Shown here: positions 41,475 to 51,910 of the stretch, one piece after another
Layout of the letters: the number at the start of each line of letters is the position of its first letter
How positions within the stretch are numbered: the stretch's first letter is position 1
Assembly (NCBI GenBank): GCA_013368325.1
Contig: JAACJK010000222.1
Coordinates: forward strand, 682,001-746,000
DNA: 64,000 nucleotides
Direction: 5' to 3'
Origin: Ephemerocybe angulata
Lineage: Eukaryota; Basidiomycota; Agaricomycetes; Agaricales; Psathyrellaceae
Translations under genes and position numbers: made by a program
Notes under the pieces: generated by a model
Seen by the model: the letters and a program-made list of their open reading frames with translations, nothing else
Told to the model about the DNA's origin: nothing
Databases searched by the model: none

Positions 41475-44400
41475 CTCAGTCAGTTTCGGCGTGAAATGGA
41501 TATGAAGGTAGAATTTATCGTACCTATGAGTTGCTTCAAGTCAAGGAGAGGCATGTTGTGGGATGCAATTCTAAAGATGTAGGCATGGTTTGAATGAGAT
41601 CTTATAGCCTGTCTACGTACCAAAAGCGGAGGTGGTAGTTCAACTTACTCAGTGACTAGCATCGGTAGGTACGCGGTGACCAGCATCGGTAGCATCCTGA
41701 GGGAGTTTCATCATACATAGCTCTTGTGTTTGTATCGTAGGTAGGGCAAACAGTGGAATGCATAGATGTGCTGGTCAGAACCGAACATTCGAGATCAGCG
41801 TGTGGCTGTGGTATTGTTTGCGGCAAAAGCCGAATTTCCGGCGCTTCACCTCTTCTGCCCGCTACCGTGACTGTTAGCGCCGAAAATTATGAGGGTGTAT
41901 CAATGACCACAGCTCTCTCAGAATGTCATTTATTGCAACTCTCGGGTAGGTGACCATAGCCCTCCCAGAACATTCGACAGCCCTCAGTTAAGTCTATAAA
42001 TGCGTATAGTAGATAGGATTCTCCTATTCATATTGTTTAGGTGTACTGCAATTCGGAGGTACCCTCATTAGCTTTGCGTTCACTTATCGTCATGCAGGGA
42101 ATGGCAATGGGAAGATATGTATATCAGTGGAAGGACGGTCGCGTGGATACACACTCATGACCACATGCCCTCGTCGCCCTGTTGTCCTGCAGCTCATTCC
42201 CTAAGGTGGTACGCTTCAATATTATTAGCCAAATATCGCTCAGCGTGATGGACTTGTAGCCTTGACCCGAGTGGGACTCTGCTGATAGCAGAGGAGATGC
42301 AAGGCGACGTCGTATGCAAGTGAGTGATGTACATCTTCAATCAGATTGTCCCTCTGGAGGTGTAGACGTCCTCAGCAGCTCTAAATTGTCTGAAGTGGAC
42401 TGTTGTAAGGCTCTTCTACGTATATCGATCCTGGGGGGGAGTAAGGCTAACTGGCCAACCCGTCGTTGTAAGAATGAAAATCGCTTGACCCGCTATACCC
42501 CTGCATCGAGAGGAGGCGACTAATCTAGCCCTTGGAGGTCGATCCGGCACCTAGGGACCCGACGTTGGGTATTGCGTCTAGTGCTGTTAAGCGGTGAGTA
42601 TAGTGCATCTTTAACCGAAAATATACAACCGTAGCTATGGTATTCAGATAGTCTGCAGACAGATCTAATTGTCAGATGGCTGTTAGCGTGCGCTCGACCC
42701 GGCTAGGATAGTTACGCTGGTTTACTTGTGGGTTATGTAGTGCGACCGAGTTTCTGGTTGCTGCGCCTACCCAATGAGCATTGCTCGGGTTTCGTCCTTC
42801 GCATTAGTCATTCTCTTATATGGGCTTGAACATACTGTAGCCACAGGGCTTCTTGTGTATGTCTGTTACAAATGGCACCCTTCGGTCTGCCTTCCTGCCT
42901 CGACGCGGCCCATCGCTGCTAAATGGTGATTACGCATTTCACTGACGCCCACGTAGGAGTCACCATAGGGATCCGGATACCTACATCAAGTTGGTTAGGA
43001 TCCTCACAGGGTTATGCAGTCTATAGTTACTCATCTTGGTCATAGCCTGGGCATTATCACGCGAGGCCACTATGAGTAATAGCCCATGTATCCCTGATCG
43101 TGTCACCTCCTGACCTGTAGGAGAAAGCGAGCCCTGGAGAGTCCCTGCGGTATTTCCCTCCACGTCGTAAGACGAGTCGACGTTGTAGGAAGTTGCGCGC
43201 TGCTGCGTAGATAGGTAGCTAGGACCCTCAGAACTATAAGGTGATACTCTGCTAGTCAGCAGACGTCGAGCCCGGTGGTCAGTTTCTGTGTTCGTTGTCG
43301 CGATCTGTTGTAGGTATCGACCGCTCGATCTGTTCCAACCCTTTTCTAGCCGTCCGATCTGTAGATAGCACGAATGCAGACAGCTGCATCTGAGCGTCTC
43401 TTTTTCATGTGAGAAGTCTGGCATCCAGACGTGTCGATGTAGTGCGGTTGCAGCTGCCAAGGTGGGCTGCAGCGCAGTACATGCTTTGCCACCCATAGAG
43501 CCCACGGTCACATGTTATGACCGCTTATTGTAGCCGGCCGGCGGCTGCAGGCGGACTGCAGCGAAATCGGCACCTGCCGAGTTCGAGCTACCGTGATATG
43601 ACGGAGCGTTCTCTGTCTTCGAGCTGTTGGCTATTTCCTGCTCCGCGAAGCCTCTTTTACCTCCCACTAAAGCAACTAACAGATGAATGCGCCTACCAGA
43701 CAACGGCATTCTTAGTTACGGGTCGTAGGTCGTGGCAATCGACAGGATTCACCTCCAAATGCGTGGGCGCTTAATATAGCGCTTATCTTGTCAGTCTGCA
43801 TTGTCAGTCTGCTTGCGATTGCGCGCACTACATTGGTATTCCATATTCTTTCTACTGGTTCCTCTATGCCTCTGGTAAGATACGTTCCTCAGAATTGTTC
43901 GTCTGACCCGTCTTGAGCTCCCTGTATATTAGGAGGAGGATGATTAGCATAAACGCTCTGGTGTGTACCCACTTTGGACTTACTTAGGCCATCCTGGATT
44001 CGCTCCCTCCAAAGCAGATGGTGGATCATTAAATAGATCGTCGACTTGTAACGCACTGCGCGTAACCACAGCCCAATACACAGCGAACGTGTCATCTGTC
44101 GTAAGCGATGTTCGCAGTGCTAGTCATCGACATTAGTGCTCACCTATATGTATTGGGCTCGGTCGGAAGCCCGAGTGCTGCCCAGTCTATGTCGGCGCTC
44201 TCCCCATTCCAGTCGGGAAGTCGGAGCTGTCGGTCGCTGTGGATGAGAGGCCGATGTTGCAAACCCACAGTCAATGCACTGTTTTGTCGAGGAATGTCTA
44301 GTGCCGAGGACTCACCTAAGGGCTGCGCTAGTGTCCGCCCAATTGGGTACCAATGTGCCTGTCTGTGAATTTGTAGTTTCTTCCGAAGACTGCGATGGGC

Positions 44401-44804
44401 CAGCCTGTAGCCCCGGCCAAATCCATCCGCTTCCCGAACCGTATCCAGAAGAGGATCCGGCTAAATCCGTTTGCAGCGCTCCTAAGGTCCCAAGACCTTC
44501 GAAGCCGTCGAGGCTTACAGTAGCTGCATCGTATACAGTGGTGGTTGTGGCTGTATATCGTCAGCCAGCATCGGGATGAAGCATATGGGAATCATACTGG
44601 TGAAATTAATCGGCAGCTCGGCGGGATCTTCTGGTAGGTATCGAGGTCTGGTCCAAAAACACTGTCATATGTCGCCGAATTAGGGCGATAGGGATATATT
44701 CAATCCTAGCAGACATACCTTATCACCCGCGTTCGCGCAATAACAGCATCCTTCTGAAGTACTACTTCCAGGACACTATTTCCGTCGTCAAGCCTCATCC
44801 CAGC
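41475..44804. other. 3.3-kb gene-poor stretch
   Basis: No convincing gene. There is a short tandem repeat at about 41652-41690, two copies of GTGACYAGCATCGGTAG separated by GTACGCG. Longer frames (a 176-residue minus-strand frame at 42981-43511, frames at 44108-44579) have no recognisable domain, biased composition and no conserved motif, so I do not call them. Confidence 0.45.
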
Positions 44805-45436
44805 TTATATGTCGCAGAAAGTACTCACCGGAAGCTTCTTGTCCTGACATCGGTTGCAGAACGTGTGGAACCACTTGTTGCCGTTTTGCACAAGTAAGGC
44901 GGACAGTTTCTGCTCTGTGTTTTTGATCTGTTCGAGTTCTTCAGGTAGCAGTATAGCGACTTCAAACCTGTAGATGGCTGCGTTAATGGGCGCGGAAAGT
45001 CTAGAGGATGAGGGTGGAGTAATGGAGGGAGGGAGCTCTGCGTACGGTTGCGCTGTGCGTAGCTTCCCCTTGTCCATGGGCTGGGGATCGGCACCACTTT
45101 TCTTGCCCCTCTTCTTGTTCACGCTGACTGTATTAGTGCGCATGCGAAGGAGTTAAGTAAATACTTCAAGTGACCTCAGAGGGTAAGAGGCGTAGTGGGT
45201 GGGTGAGATGGGCGATGAGATGCGCGCGTATTTGGGGGGCTCTGAAACCCGGGCATTCTCTTTCTTGGCTGCTCCTTTTGAACTGGTTTCGCTTCTGCTG
45301 AGTTCGTAGTCATACTGTCAGAATTATACTTTAGAAGCGGTCTCTTCCGGACAAACACCAGGTCTATAGACGGGCCGCGCGCTGTTGGCATCCGAGTCAA
45401 ATTGGGTTCGAAGATGTGCGCGTCTACGTGACGCAT
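44805..45436 (-). CDS. Hypothetical spliced gene (uncertain)
   Basis: Two frames may join across an intron with donor near 45177 (GTCACTTG) and acceptor near 45135 (AATACAG). The first reads MRHVDAHIFEPNLTRMPTAR and ends in a Pro/Ser/Thr-rich stretch. The second reads VSVNKKRGKKSGADPQPMDK, then APINAAIYRFEVAILLPEEL, LSALLVQNGNKWFHTFCNRC. A stop lies at the first join unless the donor is shifted, and the 3' end probably continues beyond a donor at about 44825. The second exon has a credible protein-like composition with a possible C-x2-C. I recognise no family. Confidence 0.3.
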
Positions 45437-46599
45437 TATCCCTCCTTTACTCGCGACCGCTTGAATTATATGGATGCAACGCCCTGTCTCACTGTATACG
45501 CCCTTTCGCTACCCTAGTTTATCGTACTCCGCCTTTTACTCTTTCTCTTCTTTTGGTAGTCTGAATGTCCACGGGGATGGCGCGTAGAAGACGGATGCTT
45601 CTATAGCTAGGTGGACATAAAGTTCAACGGCGGCTGCGCCACTCCTCTAATAAGAGGTGGTCCACGAATCCGATCATTCTATCATTCTCGGTCATGTTTA
45701 AGGTACATTTCTTTTTTTATCATTGGTCTATATACAATTCACATACCTATGGGTCTGCCCCCGCTCTATATCTACCGCCGCCTTGTTAAGCTAGCGTCCC
45801 CAACTTTCCCTGGTCTTGTAGCACGTATTCTCATAGAACCCGTTTACCTTGCAATTTGATGTCAGCCCCATTTAGAAGGAGTCCACCCTTAACCACGAAG
45901 TATTAATTTTTTTTGGGTGGTGTCACAACCAAGGTGCGTCGGCGTGACGGTCTTCTGAGCCCAAGGCTATGCTCTGATCTGTTTCCTCCTCTCCCCACAT
46001 CTAGGTGGCTCTCTTTCGCTCTCTTTGCCCGTAATAATCGTTCTGTTACTGGTACTCCAGGCGGGTGTGCACTGTAGAGCGCGGTCTAGCGCGGGATGGT
46101 TGGGTTGCCGGTGGTCTGAAGGCTATTGGTTGAGCACCGTCTCGATGGCGTGAACATCGGCTCCACATACATCGGAGGTATCTGGTACGTTGTACCTAAA
46201 TCGCGGCGAATCTCCAATTACTACTGATGAATCTTAAGCCCAGCCTTCCACATACCCTCGACGTCCTCTAACCACCCACCGAAACTTACCCCAGTCTGGA
46301 CTTGTCTTTCTATGCTTAATTTCCCACTTGTCCTGCCAGCGGGTTGCCTCTTATCCGTCGTCAACGCGCAGCACGGATCCCACAGCGTCTTTCAGCCCAC
46401 CGAGCCCCTTCCTGTGTGAGTGGCGCTTTCTGGCCGTTTCATGGCTCAGCCTGCTCATGGTAACTTTCATGTCTGACTACTTCTTAGCTTGTATCGGTCG
46501 GAACGATCGTCTACGCGGGTACTTCGATAATCACCGTCATTTACCCGTTTTCTATCCAACACCCAGCCTTATGCGCTCCGACATGTCTCCGCCGATTAT
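45437..46599. other. Gene-poor stretch
   Basis: No gene recognised. T-run at about 45906-45915. Confidence 0.45.
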
Positions 46600-47810
46600 C
46601 TGCGTGTCTACCAGCGTCGAGCGGTCAGTACGCGGTGTACTCGCCAACGGGCTTCTCGAACTTTATTGACGAGCGCGAAGAGGAGTCGTTCGACAAGACC
46701 AGCGAAGATGTGCGCGGCGAGGGCACCAGCAAGACCACGACGCGATCTCGGCATTCACCACGCGCACTTCAACCCGCAGCGTCAAGCCCAAGGGAAAAGA
46801 GCCCGACGTCAGCCGGCCAGTAGTTATCTCTGATGATTACTGGCTCTAGCTTGTCATGGGACCTGTCGAGAATATCACCCATGGTAATATCGAGGTCCTG
46901 CACCACGTACGTCGCATCGTTCATTTACTGTGTTAGTGTTACTTACTGTGTGGCAGAGCTTCGGAATTGTAATGCCTATCCCCGACTTACGGAAAACCAG
47001 GCCATGTTCCCCACCCCCCTCACCCCCGTCCTGTTCGCCAACCACGTTGTGGCGATATGGATCTCCCAGTCTCAGCAGCTTCTCCGCATCGCCCGACCAG
47101 CACACGCTTATTGGTAGGAAAGTCGCGTGGAGCGTGCAGGCCACCGCATCAGCCCGACCCTCCTCTACGACGATACCGACACCCTCAACAACTCCCCAGC
47201 GTCTAGTGGTCTGTGTGCGTTGTACTCGCCAACGGCTTCTCTAATTTATGGACAACGCTACGAAAGATGGTTCATCCATAAAGACTAAGAGGTGCACGTC
47301 GAGGGCACCAGCAAGGCGCGATCTCAGGACCCACAAGGCGCACAGCACTATTGCGAAGGCAAGTAACTCAACGACAGCCGGCCAGTAGTCATTTCCTATA
47401 CCTGGTTCGAGCTCGTCATGGTCTTTGCGAGATAGTCACTCGTTAGAAGTCGGAGTTCCTTCACCATGTACGTCGCGTCGTTTACTTCCCGTGACACTGG
47501 GTACTTACTATGTGGCAGTTCCTCGGAATTGTAATGTCCTACGCCGCCTTTAAGGAATACCAGGCCGTGTTCCCCACCTCCCTTACCCCAGTCCTGTTCG
47601 CCGACCACGTTGCAGCTATATGGATCCCCTAGTCTCGCCAGTCTCACTGTGTCGCCCAACCGGTATAGTCTTACTGGAAAGAGATTCGAATAGAGCGTGT
47701 CGGCCACCGCATCATTCTGACCCTCAGCTACGGCGAACCTGACACCATCAACGACTCCTACATCCGTGTCCGCCGCCGCGATATCGACGCTGTCCTCAAA
47801 TGCCCATCAA
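46600..47810 (+). pseudogene. Two decayed tandem copies of an unrecognised gene
   Basis: Two imperfect ~600-bp units (about 46600-47210 and 47210-47810) align along their length. Shared stretches include GTGTACTCGCCAACGG/TTGTACTCGCCAACGG, GCCGGCCAGTAGT, CACGTACGTCGCATCGTT-like, TCGGAATTGTAATG, and the coding-like wording PLTPVLFANHVVAIWI / SLTPVLFADHVAAIWI. Both have stops and shifted frames. Fragments of the ancestral protein read SPTGFSNFIDEREEESFDKT and RVGHRIILTLSYGEPD then SYIRVRRRDIDAVLKCP. I do not recognise the family. Confidence 0.55.
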
Positions 47811-49179
47811 GCGCAAGTCACTTCCTCCTACAAGCCCATGCGACTCCAGCAAGAGATCGTGTTTCCATAATACTCCTCGGCATGTTCTCGCAGCAATAAT
47901 TCGCTCGAGCGCACGCTGGCCGTGCAAGCCCATTAGGTATGGGAGCGCCGGCTGGTGTTGGCGAATCTCAAGCCATTTCCCCTCGCTGTCCTACCTTATA
48001 GAGGGTGACCTTCTTGCGGCTGAGTAGCGACCGGACAAGCAGCCAGAACCACCATGCCTGGGAGCCAAGATCCCCACCAGCAAACCCAACCTTCGACCCC
48101 GCCGACTTGAAGCTATTATCACGCCTCGCGAGCGTATTGCTCAAGTGCGGGTGATCCCTTTCTACACTTTAGTAGTGAATGGATAGGTTGATCGCCTCGT
48201 AGTATGTCTAGAATCCGTCGAGGAGCTGATCGTTTGGGAACTAGCTCCTAGATTAACCCCGTGTTCGCCTCCTTATCGTCTCCTGAAAGGGAGCCATAAA
48301 CCGTCCGTCTAGGAACCTTATACCTTCTTATCCCAGCATATGGCGGCTCTCCCACCTCATATCAGCCTCTCTTCTTGTGTTCGACTGACTGGCTCATTGC
48401 GCGATACTCTGATCAACAGCAGACCTAGCCGGCACCGGCCTGGCCGCCTGCGCCTTGTTTCATTCTCCTGCTCCCTCTTCTGATTGCCGACTACGGCCGT
48501 TCTCTCTATGCGATATCCGTTTGCTGGTTGTAGTTGTGGGTCTACTCGTTCTTCAGCACATTTGCTAGGCTATGAACATTCGCATTCCATCCTCTGATTG
48601 ACTTCTCTTTTGACCACAACTTAACCGGCTCTGCTAAATCGGCATCTAGTAGCTTCAAGCTTGTATCATTGGGCTTTCATCGATCTTCAAATATAACACG
48701 GCTATATATCTGATTTTACTATGGGAACGAACAGGTTATAACATAGGTAAGGCTCCCACTACAGTGCGTGCAATGATAAACACATCTAATTTGCGCATAT
48801 GATCTTCATCTCTTAATATGTGTTCACCCCTCACGGGAGGGAGAGCTAATATATCTAGGTCCGTCTGTACGGTGGGCGAGCATACATGACATCGTATATT
48901 CTGACTCGAGTACTTGGGTTTTGTTGGCGCCAAGCTTTTCCTCCGCCGTTGACGCTGTGCTCGGCCGCATGTTGCCATGATCGCGAACGGCATCTCCCGC
49001 CCGCGCGTTTCCGTGAATGCGGCGGCATTTGTTGTAAGTACGCCCATGACCACTGCCCATCGCCTGCTCGCCAACGGCCAACGGCCATTACCCAGCCCGA
49101 CTCCTTCACGTCAGTTGACCTCCAACCACCAGCTCCCAGCTCGCACCCCCTCAATGAAACTACTTTCGATACACACACC
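47811..49179. other. Gene-poor stretch upstream of the DUF1688 pseudogene
   Basis: No gene recognised. Frames overlapping 48.8-49.2 kb on both strands have no coherent domain and end at the pseudogene start. Confidence 0.45.
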
Positions 49180-50200
49180 ATGAACATCGCAGCGATCGTA
49201 CCTCTGTCGGAGAAGGCTGCATACCTCCGCACATTGCCTGTCATTCGCGAGCGGTGCGGGAGGGGGCACGAGCTCGCGGCGCAGGGTAACTCCAGTACTT
49301 CGATTACCACCAGGAGAGGGAGGATGCAGCTGTAGAATTGTGTCTCGATATCATCAAGGTGAACTTTGTACAGCTCTGTTGTATTACTAGACTGGCTGAC
49401 ACGTCCATGGCAGACGATGTACGGTGCAGACGAGGACTTTGCGACCAGGGTGCGTACACACGGTTATCCCCCTATCTTCCCCATGCGACTCGCTCGCGCC
49501 GTTCTCCTTCTCCCTCGTAGTATCTAATCTACATCACTCTCTTTTATCTTCAGATACCACCGCACGGTCGCTGGCGCCACCTCGACGCGGGCGCTCCACG
49601 CGTCCAGTACCTGCTGCAAGCATGGACCTCATCAGCAGTCCCTATCGACACGCAGGAGCAGGCGCGCCGGACGATCGACCTGTTAATCGTGTCCGTGTTG
49701 CTCGATACAGGCGCGGGGAAGGTGTGGGAGTATGAAGAGAAGTAGAAGGGGCAGACGTTAATTGCAGTGAGGGGCGGGTGTTGCGAGCTTTAGGATGTTT
49801 GAGCAGGGGTTCTTCTCGGGTGTTGAGGGGCAGCCTCATCGTGTCGATGGTGCGTGCTTTCTTTTCCTTGGGATGCTGGATTGATGGGACTCAATTGGAC
49901 TTTTGTGCTTTTAGCTGAAGGGCTGGCGAAGATTACGACGGAGAGAATGGGCGAAGCTATGCAGGCGACGGAGGAGGTCGGTATCGACGGACGCATTGCC
50001 CTGCTGTACAAGCTTGGTGAAGCGCTCAAAGCAAACCCCGAGTACTTTAGAGATGACGGACGGCCAGGAGATCTCATAGGTATGTTGAAAATCCCGGTTT
50101 TCTCTCAATAGGCTGTAGACGCTAACCCGTTCAATCGCATGTTTAGACTTCTTGCAAGCAAAAGTACCACCCTCCCCACTTATGCTCCCTGTCGCCATCT
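49180..50200 (+). pseudogene. DUF1688 / URC4-family (uracil catabolism) pseudogene, 5' half
   Basis: Clear similarity to DUF1688 proteins; in yeasts URC4 belongs to a pyrimidine-degradation pathway. Segments in order: LSEKAAYLRTLPVIRERCGR; then, after a one-base loss near 49287, YFDYHQEREDAAVELCLDII; after introns IPPHGRWRHLDAGAPRVQYL, ARRTIDLLIVSVLLDTGAG and VWEYEEK with an in-frame TAG at 49743; then, after another frame change near 49775, VASFRMFEQGFFSGVEGQPH and, past an intron, ITTERMGEAMQATEEVGIDG and LGEALKANPEYF then RPGDLI. After 50146 only DFLQAKVPPSP is plausible, then the frame closes. The normal C-terminal half (W-P-P and GD-W regions) is not visible. At least two indels and one stop make it a pseudogene. 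Confidence 0.85.
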
Positions 50201-50269
50201 GACTGCGCTCGTCCTGGTGGAATGCAAGTCCTTTTTCCCATCTCTGACAGTGATTATGCGTGGGGTAAA

Positions 50270-50745
50270 TAAGCTTCGAGGTCTACAGAAATGTAAGTGT
50301 TCCAAACAGCTTCGAAAGGACCATGTACTTACTCAAACACACACAGTCGGGGTACAGCGTGCGCATCGGAGAATGTCCGAGATCGCACCTTCGCGGCTCG
50401 TGTACCCCGTCGTCGACGTCGTCAGGTTGTGCGAGGGATGATGGGGGTCGAATCCACAGTCCTGTGATCGCCGTTGATTGTGGGCCGCACTGGTATGCTT
50501 TGAGGTCTTTGAAAATGTGAGTACTTGCCCCATACACCTTTGAGAGGACTCTGGACTTACTCGAACACTCGCAGTCACGCTCACGGCTGCAAGTTGCACA
50601 GACCCCGCTATCGAGCCCTCGCGGCTTGTGTATTCCCGTCATCGTCTTGCTGTGTGCAGAGTGGCGGGATCGAAGCCCTGTCGTTGATCGTACCATGCTT
50701 CGAGGTCGACGAAAATGTGAGTTCAATGCGTTATCTCCTTTGAAC
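50270..50745 (+). repeat. Degenerate ~210-bp tandem repeat, three unit starts
   Basis: Units begin with GAGGTCTACAGAAATGTAAG (50278), GAGGTCTTTGAAAATGTGAG (50500) and GAGGTCGACGAAAATGTGAG (50702). Each is followed in the complete units by CC(A/T)...ACTTACTCRAACAC...GCAG and a TCGCGGCTYGTGT...CCCGTCRTCG block. Each unit starts with a GTRAGT splice-donor-like sequence. Confidence 0.7.
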
Positions 50746-50889
50746 CGGTCTCTCAATCACCCCATTCGTAGTCGCTTCGCCCCACGGTCTGTGCGCTGGG
50801 AGAGTGGGATATGAGATGGCCGTCAGGAGTCATGCGAGGGTTGGGATGCCACTTCGAGGCTGCGCGAAACGTTCTGTGTTTCCAAGCAC

Positions 50890-51100
50890 GCATCTACTCC
50901 GGTTCACCACCACCACCAGGGCCACCACCACCACTTGACGCTCGCATCCACCGACGCCCACCCCCACTTCTCGCGTCCAACGACGCCCACCACCACCACG
51001 GGCTCGTCTCCAACACGCCGTGCCACCGCTTCGCGCTCGCGTCGAATGACGCAGAGCACCTCCCACCACGCCGCCGGCCACCACCACCAGTTCGCGCCGT
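50890..51100 (+). repeat. CAC/CCA-rich low-complexity tract
   Basis: Repeated CACCACCACCA runs alternating with CGCTCGCATC / CGCGTCCAACGACGCC-like units. Frames through it (Pro/His-rich on one strand, Gly/Val-rich on the other) are compositional and not called. Confidence 0.6.
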
Positions 51101-51499
51101 AGCGTGAGTTGGGTAAGTCAGCAGTCCAGTTTCATATAGGAGAGGCGTGCCACTCACCCCAACGCCCTACACACAGCATCACCGAGAGCCTTCTCTCTCC
51201 GTCCTTTGACCTCGATAGCCACATTCGAGAGGCACCGTGTCGTGCTGCGTGTGGCATGCCGCCGGGATCGAACACCACCCACCATCTATGTCTTGTTTCG
51301 ATTGTAGCATATCCGTTGACTGACCTTGTTCTATTGCTCGCGCTAGCTGGGAATTCGATATTGGGTATGCTATACCCAGGAGTCTGTGCAGTTCTTGAAA
51401 AGGTAAGCCGTGTTTGCAGACCATACTAGGGACAATGACTCACTGTTTCCAGTACACGGCAGTCAGTGTTCCCCTTGACGACGTGGGTTGATTGCAGAG

Positions 51500-51504
51500 G
51501 TGCA
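51500..51504. other. Target-site duplication of the copia element, left copy
   Basis: GTGCA directly left of the LTR; the same five bases directly follow the right LTR at 57241. Confidence 0.85.
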
Positions 51505-51882
51505 TATCAAACTGTTAAGTTTGGATAAGTTCTGACCACGTCTGTGAGTGGGAAGAGTTCGATTAGACTTGTAATAACTATACGATATACATGATACGCA
51601 CCTGTGAGTGGGAAGAGTTCGATGGGGACTCAACCGCTCACAGTGTGGACTATATACTGTATGAGAACAATGATCGATCTATTTACGGAACAATAAAGTC
51701 AGAGAACAATGATCGATCTATCTATAGAACAATAGAGTGACAACCATCGATAGAATGATAGATGGAATGATTGATAGAATAGAATGATGAAAGAATGACA
51801 GATAGAATGATGAAATGAAAGAAGCGTCGAAAAGCTATGTATCAAATGATGATGAAGGTAACATGAGCATTGCCTTCTAACA
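51505..51882 (-). repeat. 3' LTR of the copia element
   Basis: 378 bp; plus-strand ends are TATCAAACTGTTAAG and GCCTTCTAACA, so in element orientation it runs TG...TA. It contains two copies of CTGTGAGTGGGAAGAGTTCG and two of GAACAATGATCGATCTAT. Extending the LTR to TATCAAAC is required to expose the GTGCA duplication. Confidence 0.92.
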
Positions 51883-51910
51883 CACCCCCTTAATGCGATG
51901 TCTCTGAATC

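Noticed and set aside
42981..43511. 176-residue minus-strand frame
   Set aside because: Random-looking composition, no domain, no conserved motif and no supporting splice or promoter evidence.
44108..44579. Two overlapping plus-strand frames
   Set aside because: No recognisable motif; Cys/Ser/Arg-rich composition suggests chance.
50811..51157. His/Pro-rich and Gly/Val-rich frames in the CAC-rich tract
   Set aside because: Low-complexity artefact of CCA/CAC repeats, open in several frames at once.
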